A DNA stretch of 22,463 nt from Actinomycetota bacterium (GTDB lineage Bacteria; Actinomycetota; Actinomycetes; Streptosporangiales; Streptosporangiaceae). The stretch is from positions 4,840 to 27,302 of the forward strand of contig PMOU01000114.1 of the NCBI GenBank assembly GCA_003161205.1, in the 5' to 3' direction. Every line of letters starts with the position of its first letter. Within the stretch, counting starts at the first letter, position 1. The notes under the pieces were generated by a model, which had not been told where the DNA came from, searched no databases, and was given only the letters and a program-made list of their open reading frames with translations. Made by a program: the position numbers and the translations under genes. Below are positions 14,977 through 22,463 of this stretch, piece after piece.

Positions 14977-15080
14977 GTGGAGGGAAGTGGAGGAGGGGGT
15001 GGAGCAAAGTGGGGGACGTGGTGGGGCCCGGTGGAGAACGCCGTGGAGCAAAGTGGAGGACGGCGTGGGGGGAAGCGGAG
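14977..15080 (+). promoter_or_regulatory. Ten-unit GTGGRG array in the moxR orientation (22-bp dimer period)
   Basis: Read on the plus strand, boxes start at 14977, 14987, 14999, 15009, 15021, 15031, 15043, 15053, 15065 and 15075. Nine are GTGGAG or GTGGGG and the last is GCGGAG. The steps alternate strictly 10, 12, 10, 12 and so on, making five 22-bp dimers. The hexamers are those of the mraZ promoter boxes, but in the opposite orientation and with a different period. The array ends 238 bp before moxR. The natural reading is a second, larger MraZ binding platform serving the divergent moxR operon. The conserved boxes with variable 4- and 6-bp spacers argue for binding sites rather than simple sequence expansion. 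Confidence 0.75.
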
Positions 15081-15318
15081 GAACGGCAGAGCGCCGGGAA
15101 ATGCCTCAGGCCGCCGCGGGAGCGGCCCGGGGGCGCGACTGCCCCGCAGCGCGATGACCGTTGTCCGATGACGCCCGGTTTGACGAAGATGCTCCGTCAT
15201 CGTCGCGCCTTCGGCTGAGAAAGACGTACTGTAGCGGTACGGCGGCTAGACCGGGGATGCCAGCTGACGGGCCGCCCGGCTGGCTGGCGGTGCGCGCCAG
15301 CGCCTTCGAGGAGGCCAT
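15081..15318 (+). promoter_or_regulatory. moxR leader region
   Basis: This 238-bp stretch should hold the moxR operon promoter. The best -10-like hexamer is TACTGT at 15227-15232, but its -35 position is poor. A weaker pair is TTGTCC (15161-15166) with GAAGAT (15185-15190). An 8-bp inverted repeat CGATGACG/CGTCATCG lies at 15166-15173 and 15195-15202. A 23-codon ORF (15257-15328, starting MPADGPPGWL) overlaps the moxR start in another frame and could be a leader peptide. None of these is certain. Confidence 0.4.
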
Positions 15319-16293
15319 GTGGTACTAGACACCGGACGGCAGACGGGGAGCCCGATCGATGATCTGGTGCCTGCCGCCCGCCGGATCGGTGCGGCCATCG
15401 AGTCGGTGATCGAGGGCAAGCCGGACGCGATCCAGCTCACCTTGACCGTGCTGCTCGCCGAGGGGCACCTGCTCATCGAGGACGTCCCGGGCGTCGGCAA
15501 GACCATGCTGGCCAAGGCGCTGGCCAGAGCCATCGACGGCACGGTGCGCCGGGTCCAGTTCACGCCCGACCTGCTGCCCAGCGACATCACCGGCGTCAGC
15601 GCCTACAACCAGGAACGGCGCGATTTCGAGTTCAAGCCAGGACCGGTCTTCGCGAACATCGTGCTCGGCGACGAGATCAACCGGGCCTCGCCGAAGACCC
15701 AGTCCGCGCTGCTGGAGTCCATGGAAGAGCGTCAGGTCACCGTGGACGGCACCACGTATCCGCTGCAGGAACCCTTCATGGTGATCGCTACCCAGAACCC
15801 GGTGGAGATGGAAGGGACCTACCCGCTCCCCGAGGCGCAACGGGACCGGTTCACCGCCCGTATCTCGCTGGGTTACCCGCTGCCCGCCGCGGAGCGGGAA
15901 ATGCTCGACAACCACGGCTCCCGGTCGCCCCTTGACCAGCTCAGTCCCGTCGCACGGGCCAGTGACGTGCAGGAACTGGTGACCGCGGTGCGCGGAGTCC
16001 TGGTGTCGGACCAGGTCAAGGACTACATCATCAGCCTCGCCAACGCGACCAGGACGTCGCCCGAGCTGCGCCTGGGCGCGTCGCCGCGGGCCACGCTGCA
16101 CCTGCTGCGGGCCAGCCGGGCCTGGGCGGCCCTGGACGGGCGGGACTACGTGATCCCCGACGACGTGCAGCGCCTGGCCCGGCCGGTGCTGGCGCACCGG
16201 CTGCTGCCCACCGCCGAGGCCATCGTCGAGCGGCACCTGCCTGAGCAGGTCGTGGACAGGATCGTCGCGCAACTGCCGCTACCGCGGCGCTAA
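15319..16293 (+). CDS. MoxR-family AAA+ ATPase
   Basis: MoxR ATPases act as chaperone-like remodelers, commonly encoded beside a DUF58 protein. The 324-residue protein has Walker A GVGKTML in EDVPGVGKTMLAKALARAID (about 54-73). Walker B and the next helix read IVLGDEINRASPKTQSALLE. The MoxR-specific MEERQVTVDG is followed by sensor 1 ATQNPVEMEGTYPLPEAQRDRF, and a C-terminal lid with LRLGASPRATLHLLRA supplies sensor 2. All catalytic residues are present. The GTG start at 15319 is preceded by a full AGGAGG (15309-15314), although the spacing is short at four bases; an ATG two bases earlier meets a stop at once. It heads an operon with the DUF58 and transglutaminase genes. Confidence 0.93.
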   Translation: MVLDTGRQTGSPIDDLVPAARRIGAAIESVIEGKPDAIQLTLTVLLAEGHLLIEDVPGVGKTMLAKALARAIDGTVRRVQFTPDLLPSDITGVSAYNQERRDFEFKPGPVFANIVLGDEINRASPKTQSALLESMEERQVTVDGTTYPLQEPFMVIATQNPVEMEGTYPLPEAQRDRFTARISLGYPLPAAEREMLDNHGSRSPLDQLSPVARASDVQELVTAVRGVLVSDQVKDYIISLANATRTSPELRLGASPRATLHLLRASRAWAALDGRDYVIPDDVQRLARPVLAHRLLPTAEAIVERHLPEQVVDRIVAQLPLPRR

Positions 16294-16301
16294 GGAGGGC
16301 C

Positions 16302-17582
16302 ATGCGGGCGCTATTCAGCTCGCTGACCACGCGAGGCAGGTCGTTCATGGCGGCGGGTGGTGCGGCCGTCGTGTGCGGCCTGGCCATTCCGGAGCCCGAT
16401 CTGATCCGGGTGGGCGCGCTGCTGGTCATCTTGCCGCTCGTGTCCGCGCTCATCGCCCGCAGGTCCCAGTACCGCCTGTCGTGCACGCGCAGGCTTGACC
16501 CGCCGCGGGTGCCGGCCGGCCAGCTCACTGTGGTGACGGCGCGGGTCGAAAACGTCTCGCGGCTGCGGACCGGCGTACTGCTGGCCGAGGATGTCGTCCC
16601 TTACCCGCGCTGGCCCACGCCGAGGTTCGTCCTCGACGAGATCGAGCCAGGCGGCCACCGGGAGATCAGCTACCAGATCCATACCGACACCCGGGGGAAG
16701 TTCACCATCGGACCGCTGCGGGTCCGGGTCGCCGACACGTTCGGGCTGGTGGAAATCAGCCGCTCGTTCAGCACGACGAGCACGCTCGTGGTCACGCCGA
16801 AGATCTTCGCGCTGCCGCGGGCGACGGCCTCGAGCAGCTGGCTCGGCGAGGGCGACGGCGGGATGCGGACGATATCGGCTATCGGCGAGGATGACGCGGC
16901 ACCGCGGCTCTACCAGGACGGGGACGGGCTGCGCCGGGTGCACTGGAAATCGACGGCGAGATACGGCGAGCTGATGGTCAGGCGCGAGGAGCACCAGTGG
17001 CGGAACAGCGCGTCGGTCTTCCTCGACACGCGCCGTACCGCGCACTCGGGCCGCGGGCCATCCGCGACGTTCGAGTTCGCCGTCAGCGCGGCCGCCTCGA
17101 TCGGCGCGCACCTGTCCGGCGAGGGTTTCCGGGCCAGGCTCATCACCGAGGGCGGCGAGATCGCACCGCGCGGCACCTTCCAGGACACCCTGCTCGACAT
17201 GCTGGCGGTCATCACCCCGTCGAAAGACGTCAGCCTGCGCGCAGGAACGTCAGCCCTGGCCAGCGCGGGCGGCCAGCTGATCGCGGTGATCGGCCGCCTC
17301 TCCCCCGAGGACGCCAGTCAGCTGGCCGCGAGCCGGCGCGGAAACGCGCCCGCGATGGCCTTGCTGCTGGCCGTTTCGTCGTGGGCGAGCGATTCGGTCC
17401 CCGCGGACACGGCACGAACGGCACACATCCTGACGGCGGCGGGATGGCGGGTCGCGGTGGTGACCGCGAGTACGCCCCTGGCTACGGCCTGGCAGCAGTT
17501 GCACCGGCCCGCCGACCGGCCGCTGCCCGTCGGCGGTTTCGATGGCTCCGGGCATCCTGGGGTGAGGTCGGGTGACGCTTAA
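16302..17582 (+). CDS. DUF58 membrane protein with a vWA-like domain
   Basis: DUF58 proteins are regular partners of MoxR ATPases and are thought to present a von Willebrand A-like fold to them; the molecular role is unproven. The 426-residue product has two adjacent transmembrane segments near the N-terminus (about 14-30 and 36-50). A beta-rich region follows (VTARVENVSRLRTGVLLAED and HTDTRGKFTIGPLRVRVADTFGL). The DUF58 signature appears as DGDGLRRVHWKSTARYGELMVRREE (about 205-230), then a vWA-like stretch with SVFLDTRR. The ATG has an excellent AAGGAGG (16292-16298) that overlaps the moxR stop. The 3' end overlaps the transglutaminase gene by 11 bp, so the three genes are coupled. Confidence 0.9.
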   Translation: MRALFSSLTTRGRSFMAAGGAAVVCGLAIPEPDLIRVGALLVILPLVSALIARRSQYRLSCTRRLDPPRVPAGQLTVVTARVENVSRLRTGVLLAEDVVPYPRWPTPRFVLDEIEPGGHREISYQIHTDTRGKFTIGPLRVRVADTFGLVEISRSFSTTSTLVVTPKIFALPRATASSSWLGEGDGGMRTISAIGEDDAAPRLYQDGDGLRRVHWKSTARYGELMVRREEHQWRNSASVFLDTRRTAHSGRGPSATFEFAVSAAASIGAHLSGEGFRARLITEGGEIAPRGTFQDTLLDMLAVITPSKDVSLRAGTSALASAGGQLIAVIGRLSPEDASQLAASRRGNAPAMALLLAVSSWASDSVPADTARTAHILTAAGWRVAVVTASTPLATAWQQLHRPADRPLPVGGFDGSGHPGVRSGDA

Positions 17583-20211
17583 CGGCAGGATGACGGTGGC
17601 CGCCGCGGTCGCGGTGGTGCTCACCTCGACCGTGTTGTACCCGGTGTTCACCGACTCGGTGTGGTTCGCCGCATCGATCGGCGCGGTCCTGGTCGTCGCC
17701 GCGGCCGGGGCGCTGACCCGGCTGCGGTTCCTGCCGGTGCCGGCCTGCCTGGCCGTCGGCGTGGCCAGCTTGCTGCTGTACCTGAACCTGGTGTTCGAGG
17801 CCCGCCGTTCACTGCTGCTGGTGATACCGACTCCAGGTTCGGTCAGCGGCCTGTGGCGCCTGGCCGGCACCGGCTTCAACGAAGCGAACCGGTACGCGCC
17901 GCCGGTGCCGAACCTGTCCGGCCTGCTGCTCCTGACGGTGGCAGGGGTCGGTATCACGGCGGTGCTGACCGACCTGATCGCGGTCCGGCTGCGGTCAGCC
18001 GCCCTGGCCGGGCTGCCGCTGCTGGTCCTGTTCACCGTGCCGGTGATGCTGAACGCGCCGCATAGCCAGCTCGCCACCGGCCTGGTCTTCTGCGCGGGCG
18101 CGGCCGGGTACCTGGCGGTGCTGAGCGCGGACGGGCGGGAACGGATCCGCGTCTGGGGACGGCTGGTATCGCTGTGGCGAGGGACCGGTGCCACGGCGAG
18201 GCGGACCCACGGGCCGGACACCCGGGCGCTGGCCGCGGCCGGACGGCGGGTCGGGCTCGCGTCGATCGTGCTCGCGCTGTGCGTGCCGCTGCTCGTGCCG
18301 GGCCTGCATCCGAGCAAGCTCTTCTCCTCCGGCCCGGGGATCGGCGGGACCGGTGGCGGCACCGGTGTCCTGACCCTGCCCAGCGCTCTGACGCAAGCCG
18401 TCTCGCAGCTGCGTGACAGGCACCCGAGCGTGGTGTTCACGTACACGACGACCGCCACCAAGACCATGGAGAGCAACGACGCGCAGTACTTCCGGCAGTA
18501 CGTGTTCGACACCCTGGCCGACGGCACGGGCTGGCAAGTGAGCGGCTACACGGCCGGCGCGAGGTCGGCCAGCTCGCCGCCCGCGCCGCCGGGACTGTCG
18601 GACGTGTCCTCGTTCCGGCAGGTAAGCACGGTCATCGCCGCGAGCAAGAACTTCCCGTCGGCCGGCGCGCAGCCGACCTTCTTGCCGCTGGTCTATCCGG
18701 CCACTCATTTCGACGCGCCGGGAAAGTGGCTGGCCGACCCGGACCTCATGGTGTACTCGGCTGACAGCTCCGTGGCGGGCCAGGGCTACCACGAGACGAG
18801 CCCGTACGTGGACCCGACCACCACGCAGCTGGCCGCACTCGGACTGCCGTCGAACAGCGCGAATCTCAACGCGGACCTGCAGCTTCCCTCGTCCTACAAG
18901 ACGGCGGACCTGCTGAAGCTGGCGCAGGAGCACGCAGGCAGCCAGAGCACCGAGATCGGCGAGGTGGACGCGCTGGCGAACTGGCTCTCGGGATCGCAGT
19001 TCAGCTATAGCCTCAGCGCGTCGCAGTTCGACAGCGCGAGCGGACTGCTGTCGTTCCTGACCAAGAGCAAAACGGGCTTCTGCGTCCAGTTTGCCTATGC
19101 GATGACCGTGCTCGCCCGCCTGCTTGGTATCCCGGCGAGGTTCGTGGTCGGCTACACGTCGGGCACGGCGGTCAGCGGCGACAGGTACGAGGTCATGAAC
19201 ACCGACGCGCACGCGTGGACCGAGGTGTACTTCCCGACCTTCGGCTGGCTCCGGTTCGAGCCCACGCCAAGCGGGCAGGGCACCGCGCACGCCACGAACT
19301 ACATGGGCAGTGCACCGGGAACCGGCCAGCTCAAAGGCGACGGCAGCGCCCCGGTCATCCAGGCGACGGGGGCCGGCCAGCCCAAGTCGAGTCAGCCGGG
19401 CGACCCGTTCGGAAGAGGGCACACCCAGCCTGGCGTCGGCCAGCCGCTTACCGGCCCGGCCGGCCAGGGGGCCGGGACGCCGTGGGCGGCGGTCGCCCTG
19501 GCCGTCATCGCGGCGATCGTGGTGGCCTGCGGGATCATCGCGATGCTCGCCCCGCCGGCGCAGCGGGCTCTGTCGTCCGCTGGCAGCGGCCCGGCCCGGC
19601 GGCGCCGACCGGTCAGCGTCACCTCCGTGTCGCTCGTAGCGGCCGCGGCGGCGCTGATCGCGCTGGCGCTGTACCGGCTGCTGTCTCGCACGTCCAGCCT
19701 CAACCTGGGCGCAGGCTGGGCCACCGTCGGCCTCGCCTTCGGTGCGGCCGCCGCGGTGGCGCTGATCGCGCCGTCGGTTCTCCGGCTGGCGCTGCGGCGC
19801 TGGCGGTGGATGCGGGCCGACGACGACGCCAGCCGGGCCCACGCCGCCTGGCGCGAGTTCCACGACGACCTCGCCGACTTCGGCGTGAGCAGCCGGGCCA
19901 GCGAACCGCCGCGAACCCTGGCCGGACGGGTCACCGCCGGGCTGGCCGAGCCCGCCGGCGAGGCAATCCGCAGGCTCGCGCTGGCCGAGGAACGCGCCCG
20001 CTATGCGGCCAGCCCGTCCGGATCACAGAACCTGCGGCGGGACGGCATCGCCGCCCGGCGCGGCCTGGCCGCCGCCGCCCGGCGCCGCGCCCGCTGGCGG
20101 GCCCGGATGTTCCCCGCCTCCTTGATGACGGCCCTGGCCGAGGGCAGCATCCGTCTGCCCGACCACCTGGCCGCGGGACTGTCCCGCCGGCGAGCCCAGC
20201 ACGGCCCATGA
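17572..20211 (+). CDS. Transglutaminase-like membrane protein (TgpA type)
   Basis: The 879-residue protein has a cluster of N-terminal transmembrane helices (about 7-185, plus one at 228-245). A large extracytoplasmic region carries the transglutaminase core. The catalytic triad is visible: Cys504 in KTGFCVQFAYAMTVLARLLG, His548 in NTDAHAWTEVYF, and an acidic residue at FEPTPS (Glu563, where Asp is more common). A Gly/Pro/Gln-rich linker (about 579-640) leads to two more transmembrane helices and a C-terminal cytoplasmic DUF4129-like helical part. The GTG start lies within the DUF58 coding sequence. The MoxR-DUF58-TgpA trio is widespread, and its substrate in actinomycetes is unknown. The gene converges on dtd, 13 bp between stop codons, with no clear terminator. 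Confidence 0.92.
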   Translation: MTLNGRMTVAAAVAVVLTSTVLYPVFTDSVWFAASIGAVLVVAAAGALTRLRFLPVPACLAVGVASLLLYLNLVFEARRSLLLVIPTPGSVSGLWRLAGTGFNEANRYAPPVPNLSGLLLLTVAGVGITAVLTDLIAVRLRSAALAGLPLLVLFTVPVMLNAPHSQLATGLVFCAGAAGYLAVLSADGRERIRVWGRLVSLWRGTGATARRTHGPDTRALAAAGRRVGLASIVLALCVPLLVPGLHPSKLFSSGPGIGGTGGGTGVLTLPSALTQAVSQLRDRHPSVVFTYTTTATKTMESNDAQYFRQYVFDTLADGTGWQVSGYTAGARSASSPPAPPGLSDVSSFRQVSTVIAASKNFPSAGAQPTFLPLVYPATHFDAPGKWLADPDLMVYSADSSVAGQGYHETSPYVDPTTTQLAALGLPSNSANLNADLQLPSSYKTADLLKLAQEHAGSQSTEIGEVDALANWLSGSQFSYSLSASQFDSASGLLSFLTKSKTGFCVQFAYAMTVLARLLGIPARFVVGYTSGTAVSGDRYEVMNTDAHAWTEVYFPTFGWLRFEPTPSGQGTAHATNYMGSAPGTGQLKGDGSAPVIQATGAGQPKSSQPGDPFGRGHTQPGVGQPLTGPAGQGAGTPWAAVALAVIAAIVVACGIIAMLAPPAQRALSSAGSGPARRRRPVSVTSVSLVAAAAALIALALYRLLSRTSSLNLGAGWATVGLAFGAAAAVALIAPSVLRLALRRWRWMRADDDASRAHAAWREFHDDLADFGVSSRASEPPRTLAGRVTAGLAEPAGEAIRRLALAEERARYAASPSGSQNLRRDGIAARRGLAAAARRRARWRARMFPASLMTALAEGSIRLPDHLAAGLSRRRAQHGP

Positions 20212-20224
20212 GCCAGCACGCCCG

Positions 20225-20650
20225 CTAGAGGTCGATGATGATGGTGACCGGGCCGTCGTTGAGGAGGGAAACCTTCATGTCGGCACCGAAGACGCCGGTT
20301 TCGACCCGGGCGCCGAGATCCCGCAGGGCAGACACCACGGCGCTGACGAGGGGCGCGGCGACCGGACCGGGCGCGGCCGCCGACCAGGACGGGCGGCGGC
20401 CCTTGGCCAGGTCCGCGTACAGCGTGAACTGGCTGATCACCAGGAGCGGCGCGGCGACGTCGGAGCAGGACTTCTCGCCGTCGAGAATCCGCAGGCCCCA
20501 CAGTTTGGCCGCGAGCTTCGCGGCTTGCTCGGGGGTGTCATCGTGGGTGACGCCGACCAGGACAAGCAGCCCCGGTTCCTCGATGGCGCCGACGACGCGC
20601 CGCTCCACGGTCACGCTGGCGCGGCTCACCCGCTGTACGACTGCTCGCAT
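20225..20650 (-). CDS. dtd: D-aminoacyl-tRNA deacylase
   Basis: DTD hydrolyses D-aminoacyl-tRNAs (for example D-Tyr-tRNA) and glycine mischarged on tRNA-Ala, as proofreading in the cytoplasm. The ATG at 20650 gives 141 residues starting [20 protein letters not shown], the standard N-terminus. A longer in-frame start at 20692 adds an unconserved leader. The substrate-site signatures are present: [21 protein letters not shown] in the middle (SQFTLY) and [11 protein letters not shown] at the C-terminus (the GPVT motif), after GADMKVSLL. The ribosome binding site is weak. A GGCAGG-GTA-CCTGCC hairpin lies just upstream. It follows the DUF3040 gene on the same strand by 50 bp and may be co-transcribed. 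Confidence 0.94.
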   Translation of the reverse strand: MRAVVQRVSRASVTVERRVVGAIEEPGLLVLVGVTHDDTPEQAAKLAAKLWGLRILDGEKSCSDVAAPLLVISQFTLYADLAKGRRPSWSAAAPGPVAAPLVSAVVSALRDLGARVETGVFGADMKVSLLNDGPVTIIIDL

Positions 20651-20655
20651 AGCAC

Positions 20656-20670
20656 GGCAGGGTACCTGCC
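20656..20670. promoter_or_regulatory. Short hairpin just upstream of the dtd start
   Basis: GGCAGG and CCTGCC form a perfect 6-bp stem around GTA, five bases upstream of the dtd ATG. It overlaps the place where a ribosome binding site would be expected, so it could lower initiation or bind a regulator. The stem is short and could be chance in such GC-rich DNA. Confidence 0.35.
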
Positions 20671-20700
20671 TCCCCCACGGCGGGCTTGCCACCCGCGGGC

Positions 20701-21123
20701 TTACATCCTGCGGTCACCTTCCTGCCGACGCCGCCAGCGTTCTTCCATCCGCTCCATCATTCGGGCGCGCCGGGTCAGGGCCGCGCGGCCCGGACCCGCG
20801 GACCCCGCTGACCTGGCGAGCTTGGCCTTGGCGCGCGCGGGGCGCACCCGCGCCGCATGCCGGCGCCAGGTGATCAGCCCCCACACCAGGGAGAGCAAGA
20901 CGATCGCGGCGCCAGCCGCCTCCAGATACTCATGACGGGTCACTATCCCCGCCGCGAGCAGGCCGGCACCGACCAGCACACCGATAAAAGCCTGCACCAG
21001 CTTGCGCTTATAGTGCACACGCGGATCACTGAGGCGCACGAGACGCCCGAACTTCGGATCCTCCCGGTAAAGCGCTTGCTCGATCTGCTCTAGCTGGCGC
21101 TGCTCGTGTTCAGAGAGCGGCAC
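20701..21123 (-). CDS. DUF3040 small membrane protein
   Basis: DUF3040 proteins are actinobacterial, usually 100-150 residues, of unknown function. The GTG at 21123 gives 140 residues starting [21 protein letters not shown], the signature N-terminus, followed by [15 protein letters not shown] site lies four bases upstream. An in-frame ATG at 21135 overlaps that site and is less likely. Two transmembrane helices (about 45-64 and 69-88) are joined by a short loop with HEY. The last 50 residues are strongly basic ([20 protein letters not shown] and [16 protein letters not shown]) and should face the cytoplasm. The gene sits between dinB and dtd on the minus strand, and a 24-bp imperfect palindrome precedes it. 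Confidence 0.9.
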   Translation of the reverse strand: MPLSEHEQRQLEQIEQALYREDPKFGRLVRLSDPRVHYKRKLVQAFIGVLVGAGLLAAGIVTRHEYLEAAGAAIVLLSLVWGLITWRRHAARVRPARAKAKLARSAGSAGPGRAALTRRARMMERMEERWRRRQEGDRRM

Positions 21124-21158
21124 GACGCCTCCCATTAAAAAACCTTGCGCCCGGCACG

Positions 21159-21182
21159 TGTGCGGTGACCGTTCACCTCACA
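21159..21182. promoter_or_regulatory. 24-bp imperfect palindrome upstream of the DUF3040 gene
   Basis: The half-sites TGTGCGGTGACC and GTTCACCTCACA pair at ten of twelve positions, the outer four being TGTG/CACA. It lies 36 bp upstream of the GTG start at 21123. On the minus strand a run of six T (21136-21141) follows after about 17 bp, too far for a standard terminator of dinB. A dimeric repressor site is the better reading. Confidence 0.5.
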
Positions 21183-21248
21183 TACCCGGTTCAATTTCCA
21201 GAATACGAGCGTTGACACTCCCCGTGGAAGGGCACATCCCCTAGCTGG

Positions 21249-22463
21249 TCAGAAAGCTTCCTCGGCGGGACGTTCCGAATCCTCCACCAAGGTGGCCGGA
21301 CGGACCGCGCTGGACCCGAATCTCCTGGCGATCTTATCCACTGCCCGCTCCGCTTCCCGCCAGCCTACAGGCCGATCATCGAGCGCCAGCTGGGCATTCG
21401 CGCTGGTGGCAGGGGTGAGGCCGGACACCCTGACGCCGACCAGCCGGAGCTGTGCACCACGGTCGAGACCGGCCGACTCATACAGCGAGCACGCTGTGGC
21501 ATAAATCTCATGGGCCACATCCGTCGGATAGGCGAGAGTACGGGCTCTTGTCATCGTCTTGAAGCTGGCGAGCCGAATTTTGACGGAAACGGTCCGCGCC
21601 ACGCACCCGCTGGCGCGCAGGCCGTGTGCCGTCCGCCCGGAAAGCTTGAGCAGTTCCCGCCTGATCAGCTCCGGGTCCCCGATGTCGGCGGCGAAGGTCT
21701 CCTCGGCCCCGATGCTCTTCTCCGGTACGCGCGGCGTGACCACGCGTTCGTCGCGGCCCCAGGCCAGGGCGGCCAGGTGCGTACCCTGCGCGACACCGAG
21801 CTCACGCTGCAAGGCCGCCAGCGGGGTGTGCGCGATGTCGGCGACCGTGCGCAGTCCCAGGCGGGCAAGCACCTCCCCGGTCCGCTCTCCGACCCCCCAG
21901 AGCGCGGCGACCGGCAGCGGATGCAGGAAGCCCAGGACGCCGTCCCGCGGCACCACGAGAAGGCCGTCCGGCTTGCAGCGGGCTGAAGCGATCTTGGCCA
22001 CGAACTTGGTCGGTGCCACCCCGACCGAGCACGTGATGCCCTGCTGGCTGGCGACCTGGGCCCGGATATTTTCGGCGATCACGGCGGGCGACCCGAGCCG
22101 CCTCAGTGCGCCGGAGACGTCCAGGAAAGCCTCGTCGAGCGCCAGCGGCTCCACCTCGGGCGTGATCGTGCCGAAGATCGCCATGACTTCCTTCGACACG
22201 GCGGCGTACACCCCGCGCCTGGGCGCGACGAACACCGCCCGCGGGCACATCCGCTGAGCTCGGCCCACCGGCATCGCCGACCGCACTCCGAACGCCCGGG
22301 CCTGATACGAAGCGGAAAGCACCACGCCCCGGCCGCCGGTCCCGCCGACGACGACCGGCCGGCCCGCCAGCTCCGGCTGATCCCTGATCTCGACGCTGGC
22401 GTAGAAGGCGTCCATATCCACATGCAGGATGTGGCAGCCAGTGTCGTCGGGGCCGGTGTCGTC
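21249..22463 (-). CDS. dinB: DNA polymerase IV (DinB, Y-family), 5' end cut by window end
   Basis: A Y-family translesion polymerase that copies past lesions with low fidelity. The frame is open to the window edge, so the start lies outside; 404 codons are visible. The first residues read DDTGPDDTGCHILHVDMDAF, where ILHVDMDAFYASVE carries the first catalytic aspartate. The second acidic site is EVEPLALDEAFLDVSG, with the Asp-Glu pair. YQARAFGVRSAMP, CSVGVAPTKFVAKIAS and CKPDGLLVV follow. A helix-hairpin-helix reads LWGVGERTGEVLARLGLRTVADI. The little-finger domain includes KSIGAEETFAADI and RTVSVKIRLASFKTMTRARTL. The C-terminus (VEDSERPAEEAF) shows no obvious clamp-binding QxxLF motif. No SOS box is visible because the promoter is outside. 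Confidence 0.95.
   Translation of the reverse strand, partial: DDTGPDDTGCHILHVDMDAFYASVEIRDQPELAGRPVVVGGTGGRGVVLSASYQARAFGVRSAMPVGRAQRMCPRAVFVAPRRGVYAAVSKEVMAIFGTITPEVEPLALDEAFLDVSGALRRLGSPAVIAENIRAQVASQQGITCSVGVAPTKFVAKIASARCKPDGLLVVPRDGVLGFLHPLPVAALWGVGERTGEVLARLGLRTVADIAHTPLAALQRELGVAQGTHLAALAWGRDERVVTPRVPEKSIGAEETFAADIGDPELIRRELLKLSGRTAHGLRASGCVARTVSVKIRLASFKTMTRARTLAYPTDVAHEIYATACSLYESAGLDRGAQLRLVGVRVSGLTPATSANAQLALDDRPVGWREAERAVDKIARRFGSSAVRPATLVEDSERPAEEAF

Noticed and set aside
14977..15080. CRISPR-like or simple tandem repeat array
   Set aside because: The repeated unit is only six bases, the spacers are 4 or 6 bp, and there are no cas genes. The pattern fits protein-binding sites.
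14835..15218. 127-codon plus-strand ORF and a similar minus-strand ORF (14859-15200) across the mraZ-moxR intergenic region
   Set aside because: They run through the promoter and both box arrays, their composition simply translates the GTGGRG repeats, and they have no family motifs.
17995..19863. 622-codon minus-strand ORF opposite the transglutaminase gene, and 17250-18527 likewise
   Set aside because: Arg/Gly/Ala-rich shadow composition with no motifs. The plus-strand gene has catalytic residues and an operon context.
21212..21217. Perfect TTGACA on the plus strand between the DUF3040 gene and dinB
   Set aside because: No -10 lies at a suitable distance and no plus-strand gene follows.

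Overview
This is a GC-rich chromosomal window from an actinomycete. The evidence is the division and cell-wall (dcw) gene order mraZ-rsmH-ftsL-ftsI-murE-murF-mraY, frequent GTG starts, ATGA/GTGA gene overlaps, a DUF3040 membrane protein, a PIG-L deacetylase of the kind used in mycothiol chemistry, and MurE with the DNPR motif typical of meso-diaminopimelate ligases. A Streptosporangiales- or Frankia-like origin would fit, but the sequence alone does not settle the order. There are no tRNA or rRNA genes, insertion sequences or CRISPR arrays.

Layout. Positions 1-2220 (minus strand) hold the distal part of the dcw cluster: murG, cut by the window start, preceded by ftsW. Positions 2221-2748 are a divergent intergenic region with a 26-bp near-perfect palindrome just upstream of ftsW and a probable 59-residue zinc-finger protein. 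Positions 2749-6528 (plus strand) are a four-gene island: a PIG-L/LmbE deacetylase, a DUF2236 (MpaB-like oxygenase) protein and an AarF/UbiB kinase-like protein, coupled by ATGA overlaps, then an MmcQ/YjbR protein. The island lies between mraY and ftsW, where murD normally sits, and no murD is present. Positions 6538-14852 (minus strand) are the main dcw operon, mraZ to mraY, with overlapping genes making peptidoglycan precursors (MurE, MurF, MraY), the septal transpeptidase (FtsI) and a divisome scaffold (FtsL). A 70-bp nested inverted repeat separates mraZ from rsmH.

Positions 14853-15318 form the divergent control region between mraZ and moxR, the most striking part of the window. The mraZ promoter (TTGACG-N16-TACAGT) is overlaid by five GTGGRG-type direct repeats at 10-11 bp spacing, read toward mraZ. 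Farther out, ten more GTGGRG repeats run the other way, toward moxR, with strictly alternating 10- and 12-bp steps (five 22-bp dimers). They look like MraZ boxes and suggest that MraZ controls both its own operon and the divergent moxR operon.

Positions 15319-20211 (plus strand) are the moxR-DUF58-transglutaminase operon, a conserved membrane/envelope module. Positions 20225-22463 (minus strand) hold dtd, a DUF3040 membrane protein gene and dinB, whose 5' end is cut by the window end. Together the genes cover lipid II synthesis and septal synthesis, with a regulator hub between two divergent envelope operons.
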